From Seriola aureovittata (Eukaryota; Chordata; Actinopteri; Carangiformes; Carangidae): a DNA stretch of 64,000 nt. Both the position numbers and the translations under genes were made by a program. The notes beneath the pieces are model-generated. The model was not told where the DNA came from. It did not search any database and saw nothing but the letters and a program-made list of their open reading frames with translations. This document shows positions 37,400 through 50,060 of the stretch, piece after piece; within the stretch, counting starts at the first letter, position 1; every line of letters begins with the position of its first letter. The DNA is taken from positions 10,324,732 through 10,388,731 of the forward strand of contig NC_079375.1 in NCBI RefSeq assembly GCF_021018895.1, read 5' to 3'.

Positions 37400-38150
37400 C
37401 TTCAACTAACCCTTGTTTACATTACTGAATAATGTGTTTATTACTTTTCAGATTAACTGATAATCATTTGGTCAAAAAAATGAACCAATGATATATCAAT
37501 GAATTTTCTGCATTAATATGACCTGTTGGGATTTTGAGGTCATATCTTTAAATGTCTTGCTTTGTCTGACTAAAACCCAGTGATATCAAATTTACAAAGC
37601 ACTGCCAATTTATTTGTTTCATACCTGTCAACAAATAAGGAGTTTTAAAGTGCTTAACAAAAGACATAAAAAGGCAAACAATTAGGGCCGCAAATGATTA
37701 TTATCATCATCATCATCATTATTATTCCTTAAATTTATTGTAATACATTAAATGTTTGGTCTTAATAAATAATCATTTCATTAAAATAATGAAATAATGT
37801 CTCATGGGGGGGGGGGGGGGTTGCTTTAAAATGCCTCAAATGATCAATCCTTATCAATTTAGCTCAATGTGTCAAGCTATGATACAGAAAAGTAGCAAAT
37901 CCACACATTTAGGAGGTTTGATATCTATTATTTGGTATTTTTCTTAAAAGTGATAGAGCTGAAATGATTCTTTGATTGTTTGACAAAAACTGTCAACAGA
38001 ATTGATCAGTGAACCCTCACATCTGAGAAGCTGGAAGCAGTGAATGTTTGGCAGTTTTGAATAAGAAATTAATTAAACAATGAAAAGATTATCAAAATTA
38101 TTGTTGATCATTTTTGTTGGTTGAAAGATTGATTGATTGGTTCACTAAAA
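37400..38150. mobile_element. Cluster of GGGCTGCAACTAA-family MITE relics
   Basis: At least two diverged copies are adjacent: 37400-37620 (TTCAACTAACC, ATTAACTGATAATCATTTGG) and 37681-38150 (AGGGCCGCAAATGATTATT; GAAGCTGGAAGCAGTGAATG; AAGATTATCAAAATTATTG). A (ATC)n piece at 37700-37726 and a G15 run at 37806-37820 lie inside. Confidence 0.5.
37806..37820 (+). repeat. Poly(G) tract
   Basis: 15 consecutive G on the plus strand. Confidence 0.95.
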
Positions 38151-39199
38151 GGTGCCGACAGTTGCTTTGAAAACTGAGGGCTTATGTTTCGAAATTTGGT
38201 GTGAAAGTTACTTAAAAATTGGTTTGATATGTAGATGGAGCAACATATCCCTCAATAACCAATCAAGCCCTCCTCTATACCCCAGGGCCATTTTCTCTGA
38301 CAAAACCTACACCTGTAAAAACTAACTGTTTGGTGCTGTAGACGGCGGTCCAAACTTGAGAGACAAACTTCTACCTTCTTGTTAGGATTCCAAACACACA
38401 GTGAAGAGTCTCTCGTCTATTGTTGTTGCGTCTGAACCTGTGTGCCATGGCTGAGTGAAAACGTTGGCAATGTGACACGAGCTGATGGGGTGCCGCTCCC
38501 CAGCAGCTCAATAATGATGAGACAGATGTATGACAGCCACTCACAGGAGAGTGTCAGCCTATTTGTCTTTCTGTCTCCACACAAAGATGGATGACCCTTC
38601 AACCCCACGCTGGTGGAAATATTCACAGTGCTGCCATGCCATGAGAAACTCATCATCATCCCTCACCCTCATGCCGCTCACACTTCAGGACTTGTTTAGA
38701 CTGAATTAGTGAGCTGGTTTTGACGGTCACTGCTTTTTTTTCAACAGTTTGGGAGCTGCTGGCATTCAGTGAAAAGTCATAATGCAATGGGTGATATAGT
38801 GAGGATACCTCAACATAGTGATGACATGTAATTATTACTGACTGATAAAAACATTAAATCTGTCAACTGATGTTTCTATTTATTTTTTAAATATATTTAC
38901 AATTTATAAAGTTATAGTAATTTGTCCATTCTCTCTTTTTCTATCTCGCATTTAGTTTGTCAAGCCTTCTGTTTCTCTTTAATGCTTCTTTAAACGTAAC
39001 CAACGTTTAACCCACACTCCTAAAGGAGCCCTCACTAGCCAGCTGGAGGTCTGTGGTTTCTCCCTCATACACTGGGATTTTTTAGAAAAACAGTCTTGAA
39101 AGTGATTAGTGAGGTTGTCAAATTTCTTTCTTTAAACCTGAATTAATTGGCCTCTTGGGAGCAGCAGAACACACTGTAAACACAACACTGACACATTGT
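38151..39199. other. Non-coding stretch
   Basis: No gene or repeat recognised. Confidence 0.5.
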
Positions 39200-39485
39200 G
39201 ACCTTACAAAGTTTATACGACAAACATGTAAGCGAATAGCTGCCTATTTACAAACCCACCAGATAAAGAGCAACATTAGCATTCATTTAAAGTCATGGCT
39301 TTGGCAACTTGACCAATATTCAGTCTCCTTTTAGCTTCTGTAGCTGTTCGCTGTGGCTGGAAACCAGGTTGTTGAGAGCAGCGAAGATGAAGCAAAACCC
39401 TAAGTTGCGATCCGTAAAACCAAAGCGATAAGCTGAAAGCTGCTAATACAGTCCATAGTGGTGAGACGAACTGCAGTGTGGGTTC
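39200..39485 (+). repeat. Dispersed teleost repeat, copy 2 (partner of 11125-11480)
   Basis: Carries CAACATTAGCATTCATTT, AAGTCATGGCTTTGGCAAC, then AGCGATAAGCTGAAAGCTGC in the same order and strand as copy 1. Confidence 0.45.
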
Positions 39486-39574
39486 ACCACTTCCTTCTCC
39501 ATATTTAACATTAGACAGTGTAGTCAATTTTTCCACTGCTGTTGTTTTTGTTTGTTTGTTTTGGGGGTTTATTT

Positions 39575-39730
39575 GGGGCGTTTAGTGTCTTTCGTAGACT
39601 GTGGCAGTAAAGAGCTAACAGGAAATAATGGGAGCGAGAGCAACAAAAGGTCCCCAGCTGGACTCGAACTGGGCATGTTGCCATTACATGATCTGCACTA
39701 AACCTCTAATCCAGCAAGATGCACCATTTG
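39575..39730 (-). mobile_element. tRNA-derived SINE relic, minus strand
   Basis: On the reverse strand it has B-box-like AGTTCGAGTCC (plus 39660-39670), CAGCTGGGGACCTTTTGTTG and a TAATGGCAACATGCCC head. These pieces match the relic at 42125-42285. Degenerate A-rich tail toward 39575. Confidence 0.6.
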
Positions 39731-42124
39731 ATCAAGAGCGGATATAAAATATTGATAATATGCAGTTAGGAATGCACTTTTTTTAACAGTGACATTTGAA
39801 ACTAGCAGCTAATGTCACTGTTAAACTGACGCTGGTCGGCATATACAGTGCACTGTTTCAACTTAAGCCTGATCTGGCAGACGAGATGGAGAGCCAGCCG
39901 AACCGTGTCCAATCCCAACCCTCCTGCAGTGGAGATAACCGTGTAATCTGTGGGTCAGTCTTAGCCTACAGCACCACCATTAAACACGTCTTAAGATACT
40001 GAGTTTGCTGAAAATTTTAAGCTCTGCCAAGAAGTTTTGAGGAACTTTGAGTACTGCATAGATACATCTGATGACTAACTACTTAATAAAATGTGATTGG
40101 AAATGTTAATAGCAACCATTAAGCACTTTTTCAATGGAATTAAAAAACAGCAGAAATACACACTGAATGAAAATCTCATTTTACTAGAAGTCTTTTAAAA
40201 TGTCAATGTGCTAATGAGTTTACAAATTTAGCTTTTTAACTTTTTCATAACTAAAAACAGAAAAGCAAAGTGGAATTATTAACTGTTATTAAAAAATGTA
40301 TATACATTTTTTTTAATAACTCCTAAAAACGCTTTCAATTTTGCTTTATACATCTTCTGTTAATCAGTAAAAAGTGAATAAGAATATTTAGACTCCTCCC
40401 CACACACACACACACGTCTCTGGGGAGTAGAGGTGAGTCACAGATGGGACACAGAGGACCAGGGCAGGGGTCAGACCGGAAGATTGGAGGAAATAATTAT
40501 CTCTATACATTTCAGTCCCTCATTTCCCTCGGGGAATGCATCACTGATGTTCCCAGCCTCCATTTCCCAGGATCACATCAGCTGTATAGCCCTTCCACAG
40601 CAGGTAATCTTGTTCAAGTGAAATTCACCCTCGTTCAAAGACGATTCCACTCCTCCTCAACTCTTCACATCTGCAGTTTTTCACTACAAGCATAAAAAGT
40701 CAGTCGTGTGAGCGACGTCAAGGACTTGCAGCACATTGTTTGGTTCAAACTCCTTTGATGGTGCGTTACACTCTCACGACTCAAAGCGTTACCATGGCAA
40801 CAGTAGGTGTTCACATAAGGAGTTCATATAAGGTGCAAATTGAGTTTGTTGATGCAACAGTTATTAATGAGGAAATAAATATGGATGGATGGGTTTCCTT
40901 GTCACATGTCAGGAGGCTTGACATGCCATCATGGCATCCAGTACATTACATGCCTTACATTCACCCAGTCATTCATTCAAATTATTTATTAGAATTCAGC
41001 ATACACAGGATGAATTATTTTCATTGCGAGATTTATGACGAAACCCTCCTTTGCCTTAAAATTAAACCCCTCATGAAAATTCCATCCAATTTGCATTTCA
41101 AAAGGATGAACTGTGGGACTGTTAACTGAGTCTTTCAGCCCCAACGCAATTTAATTGCCCTTCAAATTCACAATGCAGTTCATCATGCACACCATAATCC
41201 TTTAACACCAACCCATGCATAGAGCTATGCAATTTTTTTACTGTATATTCTCATATCAATACAAACTGCTAATCATTAATTTTATATGTTTGGATGATTT
41301 CAAGTCGTTTCCTGAGGTATGTTTATGGTCAAATGACATCGTTTTAAAGTTTAATTATATTAAATGCTGTCATTGGTTACTGCATGATGAAAAAGTGCTG
41401 TTTCTGTCCTCCTTTAACTGACTTTAGTGTTGATGAAACAGTATAATTTCAAATTTCAGGCCACTTAATACAGTTTCTTTTAGTGAGTGTTTCTGTTTCA
41501 TCTTTTTTTTTTTTTTTTTTTTTTAATTAGGACTAAATATTTACAATAGACAAATTATATTGAGAGCAAATGAAAAACAAGAGGCTCAAGACTTGATTTC
41601 AGCTTACATAACAAAGGTTCATTCTGTAATGGCAGGTAACTGCAACCTCAGTGCTGCGTTTTGAATGTTGCTGTTTTTTGTTGTGGTGGTTTAATGTTGT
41701 TTTGTGGATCCACTGGAGCTTCTCCACCATCCCCACTGTGACAGCTTGATGGATGTTGTTTTACGACTGAATGGGATTTGCTTTACAGTCTGTGTACGGT
41801 GTCACTGCGTGTGGAACAAGAACTAAAGTTGTGGTTCAAACACAACAGTGTGAGCAATAAGCCTTTATACAAACAAATATCTCAAACTCTTATGGTCAAC
41901 TTGCTCCTGAATAACTCAAGTATTATATACCACTAACAGACAAGCAGTGAGCATTGTAATTACATTTCAGATGACAACGTAGGCTTGTCAGTGAGTAGCT
42001 GCAATGTAGGTAGGTGTGATTTCTCACAATGAATTTCACTTGAGGATCTTTGAAGGCCAGGTGAAACCAATAATTCAAAAAAGTTAGTTGGAAAACTAAC
42101 GTTTAGACATTAGTAAATAATTAC
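39731..42124. other. Non-coding stretch
   Basis: Contains a short CA run at 40401-40414, an exon-like stretch at 40516-40603, an AT-rich patch at 40850-41180 and a T22 run at 41503-41524. The 129-codon frame at 40740-41129 lacks a domain and is not called a gene. Confidence 0.5.
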
Positions 42125-42285
42125 AACTGGTGTCTTCTGTTTAGGACACTGCCCATTACATTGCAATATCCTGAGTTTGACTCCAGCTGGGGACCTTTGT
42201 TTTATGCCAGTCTCCCTCTCTCTTTCTTTCTTCCCTTTCCCATCAGGTTTGTGTAGACTGTAGACTGTCTAATAAAAAGGTAAAA
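42125..42285 (+). mobile_element. tRNA-derived SINE relic, plus strand
   Basis: Degenerate B box GAGTTTGACTCC at 42173-42184, then CAGCTGGGGACCTTTGTTTT, a CTCTCTCTTTC pyrimidine tract and a CTAATAAAAAGGTAAAAC tail. It shares the head CCCATTACATTGCAA with the minus-strand relic at 39575-39730. Confidence 0.65.
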
Positions 42286-45200
42286 CATTAAAGTCACAAT
42301 AACCCTTAATATACAAATCATTTTATACAGGTGTCATGTCCAACTTGTAATTTAAATCGATTAAAAATATATTAATCAACAGTGCAGAAGACGAGGACGT
42401 TCGTTAAAACTGTCAATAAATGTAGAAACTATAGATTGTTGTAGTACCTGTTCTCACCAGCTGGTGGAGGCTCTGATTGTTCAGTCAGATTAAGTTTTAC
42501 ATGCGTTTGGTGACCACCTGTAAAAACATTTAAAAACGTTTATTGCTGGCCACACTGATCTGGATCAAGTTAACTTGTGACAAGTTTGTAAACTGTACGA
42601 TGAAAACACCTACTGAATTGTAGACTATGATGCAAGTCAATACACAAGAACAAAAGATCAGCGCGCATCATCCATCTGCGCCACGAGTGGTAAACAATGA
42701 AGCTAAGCAAGAATCAAGCCCTTGCAATAGCGGTATTTATGTGTATGGAAAAAAAGGGGAGGAGGAGAATGTGGACCCGGGTAAGGCCAACTTGGTTTAA
42801 TTTTGCAAAGAGCTTGAGGCGTTTATACATAAACACATGTGACTGTCATTCTATTGTCATTTCTATTGGTTGGTTAGTAGCAGCAGTTACATTGTGAAAT
42901 GGTGATCCTAAATTTCTAACACGGTTAGAACTTTGGTCGCAAGACTGTGACAAAGGCCATCTTTGAAGCTCTCTCACAGTGTGACGTAGGTTCACCGTTT
43001 TGTAGCCACGAACAAAGATTTTGTCAGGGTTCTTTCACATTGGTCATCTTTCATCAAACAAATGCACCTTCTTGCCATCAAAGGAAGATATAAGTGGTAG
43101 CATGGCTTTCTGTGCTCACTGTGGCACTCACATTGATGAACACTGCAGCATAAAGTTGTGCAAATTCTACAGAGGAGCTGTCTGGCAGCAGTAAGGTTTA
43201 GCTGTCTGAGGCTCATGCTTGTACCAAACTACCATCTTCAAAAGAAGCAGTGAGCAGCTGCCCATACAACACAGACCAGGAGCCGACTGTCAGGCAGCAG
43301 AGAGCAGCACTGTAGCTACTGTGCTAACATTTGGGACATGAGTAGTACTCTTAATATGCTGCGAATAAAATTAACACAAAAGTGATGAGATGCATTTTAC
43401 CAGTGGGAGTAAACGTTGAAAGATTTCCTGGACTGATAAAGTTGGTGACACTATTTGTGCATCCCTGGGACACCTATCCCAGCAGAGCAGGCGTTAGCAG
43501 GTGTTTCCAGCAGCAACGATTAAAAGAAATTGCTTAAAATTTGCATCTCTGCAGTTTGGATAAATCTATGACTTCTATATGATCGTTGCATTTGAGATCA
43601 TTAAAAGTGGTAGCTGCCCCCACTCTCAGCTATATTTCCTTTCAATGTAATTGTCAGTGGCAAGATGATGTAACTCAAAGGGGTCATTCCTTTATCCCCT
43701 AATGATCAGAACTCACAGTCTACAATCAGCATTACATAACAGATTATATGAACCCTATCACCAGGAAAAAATGTCAACACTGGACGATTCTGCCAAAGCC
43801 TGTAATTCCAAGAGATGCTGACTACTGATGAGAGGGCAACACGTTACAGCCAGTATCTTCTATAGGGTTCTGTAGCTTCTGTTCAGCCTTTCCAACCAAA
43901 GCCAAGCAATTGATTGGTTTTAAACCCAGATCAGGAGCCAGGTAATCATGAAACAAACATCAGCCCATTTGCAGGAACATGAAACAATGATTTATCCTGG
44001 GTCTTCTCTCTGGTCTGAGAGGACCACTGCTGCTTTCAATGAGCATTTTTATGAACTTTTTTATTTTGTAGAGATTTCAAAAGGCAGTGATACTCCCTGA
44101 ACAGTGTCTCCCCATGGTTTAGAGCTCAGGAGGATACACTGCCCGTTTCAATGCATAAAAAGCCAACTTTTACAAAAGCAGAGGAAATTCAAATGAATCC
44201 TTCCATCCCTGTGCCACTGCTATAAGGAAACTCTCTGTGGCATGTGGCTTCACTACAGAGTGTTCTAGTCTGCAATGCTGCTCAATAAAATTACTGTATG
44301 TCCACTTGCTTGTTCACAATTGGAATTCAAAAAGGAAAGAGTGACACCTAGTTAACTGGAAGAAAAACAACTCATCATTCCCTAATGCTTTTTTTCCAAT
44401 TCATCATAATCAACAAGGAAGTGAAATGCTTGAATAATGCCACTACATAATGAATCCCTGCATCAACACCAACCAACAAACGAAACTTCTTGTGTGACAG
44501 AGGTGAACGGGAAAGTTTCCTTCAGATGTGAAACCATGACATTAGACACGGTTTCTGTTAGGTAACAGCAGCGTCTCACACATGAATCCGTAAAAGATTG
44601 ATTTTCTGACGGGTGATTAGACGTCCACAGTCTGTCTGCTACCTGCATCTCCCCTCTTAAAGTGTTGCACGGCAGCTAATTGACTTGTGGGGGAATCTTG
44701 GGCATCTCTTCAAGCTGAATGTTGAAGTTCTTGGTAACAGCAAGTGATAAGACATCTATCAGCCTGCAGCCAATGGTGTCTCATTTCTAAACCCAGATTG
44801 ATTTTTTTTTCCTTCTATTTTTTTTCTTTTTCTGTGAGATAAATAGATAAATGTCGACTGAAGAACACAATCTCCCACCCAAGTGTTTGATCAAAGGCTA
44901 ACTGGGCAATTCAATAAAAGATTTTGCCCCAGCTGGAGTCTTGCCAGCTGGAGTCTTGCCAGACTTTTGTATTAAAATGCAATCCCTCTGAGTCAGAGGT
45001 ATTGCTGTTGTCGTCGGTCTAGCACATAGTTCCCCATTCACATCTCTACAGCCCATACAGCTAACCAACCCTGCTGAAAGATATGAAGCTATTGTTGGCA
45101 GCACTGCTGGCAAACCAGAAAGACACCACTGATCACTAACTCAACAGAAAATTCATTTTACATTAACATTTGCCAGGCTTATTGAATGGATCGTCACTCG

Positions 45201-45799
45201 TCAGAAGGAAGGCAAACACAAAAATAATTGGTTAGGTTGCTTTAATAAAAGTTTCTAAAAGTATAGCTTGGATATGCTTTCACACTCTGGGGAAATATTC
45301 TCTCATTACGATGGGTGTAGGGGAGGAGGGAAGCGGCAATAAGGTAGATTTCATCCGGGGCTCAGGAGAAAATGAAACCTTCCGATGACAGTAGAGCATG
45401 TAATGTTTTCATCTGGTTCCACCCATGGAAGGAAATTAAACGAAAATTACTGTTGCATGCATTTTTTTTTTTTTCGAGTAACTGTAAGTGATTGTTTCCA
45501 TAACAGCAGATAAAATGAATGGTGATATTGTGTCTTGATCTTGTACTGTGATATACTTGTACAACTACCTGTTGTGGTGTGAATGATCTAAACTGCTGCC
45601 TTTGTGCAGGACATGTGAGAACCGACTTATACTTTTGCTCCCATCATCACTGCAGTCTGCGTAATCAAGAATAAGCTCCAGACAACAACGCTTGCTGAGT
45701 TGCTGATGCAGCCATCAGTGATTTCTGAGCATTGCTTTGCCTTTTTGTAAAGTTAAGGGCCAGTAAGACCAATTTCTAAAGGAAGGTTGCAGAACTAAT
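42286..45799. other. Non-coding stretch
   Basis: No gene recognised over 3.5 kb. A perfect 15-base tandem pair CCAGCTGGAGTCTTG lies at about 44931-44960. T-rich tracts at 44800-44830 and 45463-45474. The block 42980-43330 may be an unclassified repeat. Confidence 0.5.
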
Positions 45800-46080
45800 A
45801 TTTAGACAAGAAGAGTCTTTACGCAAGAATGTCAAATATTTGTGTTTTTTTAAGCTTCTCAAATGTGAGGATGTTCTGCTTTTCTCGGTTTTATATATTG
45901 TAAACTGAATGAATTTGATAGAGAAAAAAAGGCAGATAAATCAATCATGAATATAATCATGTGCTGCCACCGTTGTACACAAATGCCAATTATAGGTCTG
46001 AGTTTATTTATAAACAAGATTTCATTACAAAGTTCGCTGACTAATCAACACTAATGGACATTTTCTCAATAAACCTCAAA
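45800..46080 (+). mobile_element. MITE relic, GGGCTGCAACTAA family
   Basis: AAGCTTCTCAAATGTGAGGA and TTCTCGGTTTTATATATTGT followed by a TGAATGAATTTGATAG stretch are family interior pieces. Confidence 0.45.
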
Positions 46081-46368
46081 ATTGAGAATTGTGACAGTTT
46101 CAGAGATCAGAGCATTTCTTCTTGACTAGTTCACTTTTTCAAATTTAATAATTTAATTTAATCCTGACTGGAGGAGGGAAGGTCATTTTACTACTGGTGA
46201 GTCAAGCATGAGAAACGAGAAGATCAGGTGAAATGATGACAAGATATCAGCATTAAGCAAAGATATTTCCTGAGTTATTCTCTCAGAAGAGCTAAAACAT
46301 CGCTGTCACAATGTTTGAGAATTAACCAAAAAGTACTTCAGACATACTGAGAGCTTTGCAGTGAGCTG

Positions 46369-46696
46369 GAGCTGCGACAATTAGTCAATTCATCGATTAA
46401 GCTGATTGACAGAAAATTTAATTAAAATCAACAATCTTACAATTTTTTGATCAATTTTTAAGCAAAATGCAAAACAGTTGCTGCTTCCAGCCTCTTAAAT
46501 GTGACGAATTTATCATTTTCTTTGTCATATATGATAGTAACCTGAATATCTTTGGGTTTGTTTGTTGGTAAACAAGAAATCTGAAGACATCACTGTGGGG
46601 TCAGGGAGATAATAATAGACTTTTTACATTTTAGAGACAAAACAATTAATCAACTAATTGGCATATCTATTAATGATGAATACAAAAATTGCAGGC
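46369..46696 (+). mobile_element. MITE copy, GGGCTGCAACTAA family
   Basis: Starts GAGCTGCGACAATTAGTCAA and ends near AAAATTGCAGGCTT, an inverted-repeat pair. The interior CCAGCCTCTTAAATGTGACG and GACAAAACAATTAATCAACT fits the family. Confidence 0.6.
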
Positions 46697-47599
46697 TTAA
46701 ATTTAGCTTCTTTTTAACTGCCTTTTTCTCATTTTAGTTGTAGTGGTAACTGGCACTTACAGATTATGAAAAAAATCCTACTCATCCCACAGAGGTTGAG
46801 TAGCACAAAAAAATATCTACTTCTAACACTTCTTTATTGCAAAACAGATTTATGGACTTGAAGCTGCACTGTGGCTTCTTGTGGACCAGTTATGATGATA
46901 TAATTGATTTAGGTTTGAAACACCCTAAGGGAGAAATCAATTTCATACACATCCTCAATAAAATTGAATGTGAGATTAATATTTTTTCTCCTTTTCAAAA
47001 TTTCCTTTGAGTCTATACCAGTTAGCATAATTTTACTCTGGCATACGCAAATCAAACCAATCTAAGGCATCATCCCATTGCTTCCACTGGCTCTAAATGT
47101 ATCCAACTGATCTCACTGGAAAGCTTTTTTTGACATATTTTGCATATCAATATAGGCGTCCTCAAATTGAAATCCCTTTCTATTTTAGGAGATTGCTTTT
47201 TGATGGCTTCTCATTACAGGAACGTTGGCTATGGGTCAAATGAAAATGTCATCACAGGCTCAGCGTAGGCTGTTCAGGGGGAGTCCTCTCCAACAGACAA
47301 ACGTCCCTTTACAGTTTAACCTCCTTCGCCTGGGGGATGATGAATCATTGAGCCCAGCGAAGAGGGCGCACGATGATGGGAGGGTGAATGAGTGTTTGAC
47401 GAGATGCCAGTCAGCCTGTTTGTGACAACCTTACACGCTTCCTACGGTGTTACTCACAAGCCATAATCACTTTAAGTCAGAGAGTTAGCTGAGGCTTTCC
47501 ACACCTGCTTCTGTACAAGTTTCCTCCAATTAAAAATGACACATTGCAAAAAGAAAAAGAAAAAAAGATCTGTACGCTATAAAACATCGCACAGGAATT
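46697..47599. other. Non-coding stretch
   Basis: No gene recognised; 47080-47440 is repeat-poor and may be constrained. Confidence 0.5.
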
Positions 47600-47970
47600 T
47601 AGTGGAATCAATCGTAAATAATTGAAAAGACACTCAACAGATTAATCGCCTAAATAATTTGCTGTAAATATAAAATAGCTTCAATAAAGAGCTGGAACAA
47701 TGATACAGACTGAGCACAACGTGTTCCAACCTTAAAGATAGGCTACTGATGCAGAAGAAGAGGAAAACTGCAGGTTAAAAGGGTTAGAACATTTACCATT
47801 ATCAAACAAAAACATTACATATTTGCTGGTAAGTCTGCGTTTGGGTTTTGGACTGTTGGTGAGCCAAAACAAGTTATTTGAAATTGTGATGGGCAGCATT
47901 TTTCACTATGTTTCTAGACAAGATGCCTAAACCATGAGTGAAAATAATCAATGATTGCAGCCTGCATGGA
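47600..47970 (+). mobile_element. MITE relic, GGGCTGCAACTAA family
   Basis: GGGTTTTGGACTGTTGGTGA, AAATTGTGATGGGCAGCATT, and the end AATGATTGCAGCCTGC are family pieces. It is the third copy within 2.2 kb. Confidence 0.55.
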
Positions 47971-48823
47971 TACTAAATCAAAACTTGTATGTGATTTTAT
48001 TGGTCTGTCAAAGTTTGTTTCTGTGCACTCACTTTACCTCATCTGCTTCTCTTTGTGTATAAGTTTGTGAAACGTTGCTCTTGTAATCTTCCTCCGCGCT
48101 CTGTGGCATTGAGCACTCTGAATGGGCTGAACTCACTGAATAAGGACTCAAAACATTGACTTTGACTCACTCTTTCTCAATAGACCCGTTAACAAAAAAA
48201 TCTGCTTCTTTTTTGTCTCTTAAGCGCCACATAAGCGCCATCCAAGTCGAGGTTAGAAACAGTTCAGTCATTTCACCTGTGTCTCCATGGTAACACTTTT
48301 GCTATTACTTCAACATACATAGCTCTCACCTCCCAACCTGCTGAATTTCATGTCTATATCTTCTGCAAACCAACTGATACATTCCACAGCCAAATGCTGC
48401 GTTCAGAGGCGCACTACATCACACCAAACATATAAAGCTTGTGTATTTGTTTATTGAATCATTGCTTTGCACTGTTCCTGTCATGATGAGCAGGAGGTCA
48501 CAGGCAGTGATGTTGAATGGGGGCGCTAACAGAGCCTGGTTTGCTGCTGTTGAGGTTCAAGCTGAGAAGAGCAAGTTGAACAGTAACGAGCAACCTGTGG
48601 CATCGTGGTGCATGAGTCTGCTTATGGAGTGTCAACACGGTAATGAGGTTTTATTCAGTTGTGTCCGGACAGCAGCCCCTTGTGTGCGGACAAATATCTT
48701 TCTGTCTGAATCTGTAAACTATGTCTCTGTATTTGTATGTGTTGCCTAATAATGAGCAGTCCTGGAAATGAGACAGAGAGGTGGGGGTGTAATGAAGAGG
48801 GAGATGTGGGGGCAGGAGTATAC
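47971..48823. other. Non-coding stretch
   Basis: The 102-codon frame at 48441-48749 has no domain. No gene recognised. Confidence 0.5.
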
Positions 48824-48827
48824 TGTG

Positions 48828-48864
<37 letters not shown>
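48824..48864 (+). repeat. (GT)n microsatellite, imperfect
   Basis: About 20 GT units with one GC interruption at 48834, followed directly by a short CACAC. Confidence 0.95.
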
Positions 48865-48866
<2 letters not shown>

Positions 48867-48969
48867 ACACAGGGGTGGGTGGCATTCAAAAGAGGAAGCA
48901 TGCAGTTGTTCCAATCACTGATTAATTAGATCATCATTGTCTCATACATCTATTGTTCATCTTTTCATT

Positions 48970-48973
<4 letters not shown>

Positions 48974-49036
<63 letters not shown>
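48974..49036 (+). repeat. (TG)n microsatellite, longest in window
   Basis: About 31 perfect TG units. Confidence 0.97.
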
Positions 49037-49038
<2 letters not shown>

Positions 49039-50060
49039 CTAGTATTTCTGGATCTGAGGTCAGCTAGCCACCGTTGTGCTAGTGTGCTAATGTAGAGGAG
49101 GCATTAACCCCACTCTCTCTGGATGAGAGACCGCTTGGCGAGCATCCATCCCCAGAGACTGGTGGCATGCTTCTGTCTGCCTGCCAATCTTATTTCCCGG
49201 ACAGCTTGCACACTTATTTCATTTTGGCCTGTTTCACAGCCCTGTATTGATTTTTGAAACATCATGTCGGTGTGAGGATGAAGGGTCCTCTTTCGAACAC
49301 AAACTACTGAAATAAGCTTGTTGTGTTTGTCCGCCGCTGTTTGTGTTTGTTCTTTACTCCACCAAAAAAAAAAAATCCTTTGTGATCATGTGATTTGGGT
49401 ATTTCAGGAAATTATTGATTAAATCAGCTATTATTTCAAATATCACTCCTCAGTTTCTTTTTGCTTTACTCCTATAGAACCTGTATGCTGTTTTTCTCTG
49501 CTTTCAAACTCTTTTATCCCTATTTGTAGAACCTCTCTCTTCCACAGCTTTTATTTCCCTGGTTGCTTTTGATACCTCATGTGCTTGCTTTGTCTGGCTT
49601 CGTGTGTCGAAACCAGCGGATATGAGACAGCGGGCTGGGTATCGGAGACGCCGCTGTCTGTCTGTCAGTCCCTGTGGTACATTAGCCGTCCCTTACCATG
49701 TATTATTGATTCCCTCTCTCTAATCACTGTCTCCAGTGTTCCAGATGAGCCTTTACTGCCAGCAGCGCCCGCACTCCAAGGAGTTTATAGCATCCAAAGT
49801 CCTGGCAAAAGCACAGCTCTGAAAGATACTGCGGTTTTTAGGTAGCAACAACAACAGCAACAGGTGAAGTATCTTCAAATCATGCCTAGAAAAAATTTTT
49901 ACTTTTTCAGTCTTTGTCTTTTTGTCATAATTGTGTTAATTTGACTAATGGGTCCAGTTAACTTTGCACTTGTTGAGATTTAGGAAATTTGTGTAGCACG
50001 GAGAGCTTTCCAAAAAATTTGAATTTTACATAAATTATTTAAAAATACTTTTCTCTGAGT
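49037..50060. other. Non-coding stretch
   Basis: CpG-richer piece at 49600-49700 and a weak exon-like stretch at 49737-49841. No supported gene. Confidence 0.5.

Noticed and set aside
40740..41129. 129-codon plus-strand open frame
   Set aside because: No family resemblance, and the composition equals that of the surrounding non-coding DNA. Reported only as possible regulatory DNA.
44931..44960. Perfect 15-base tandem pair as regulatory array
   Set aside because: Two units only, with no recognised motif; ordinary slippage is enough.
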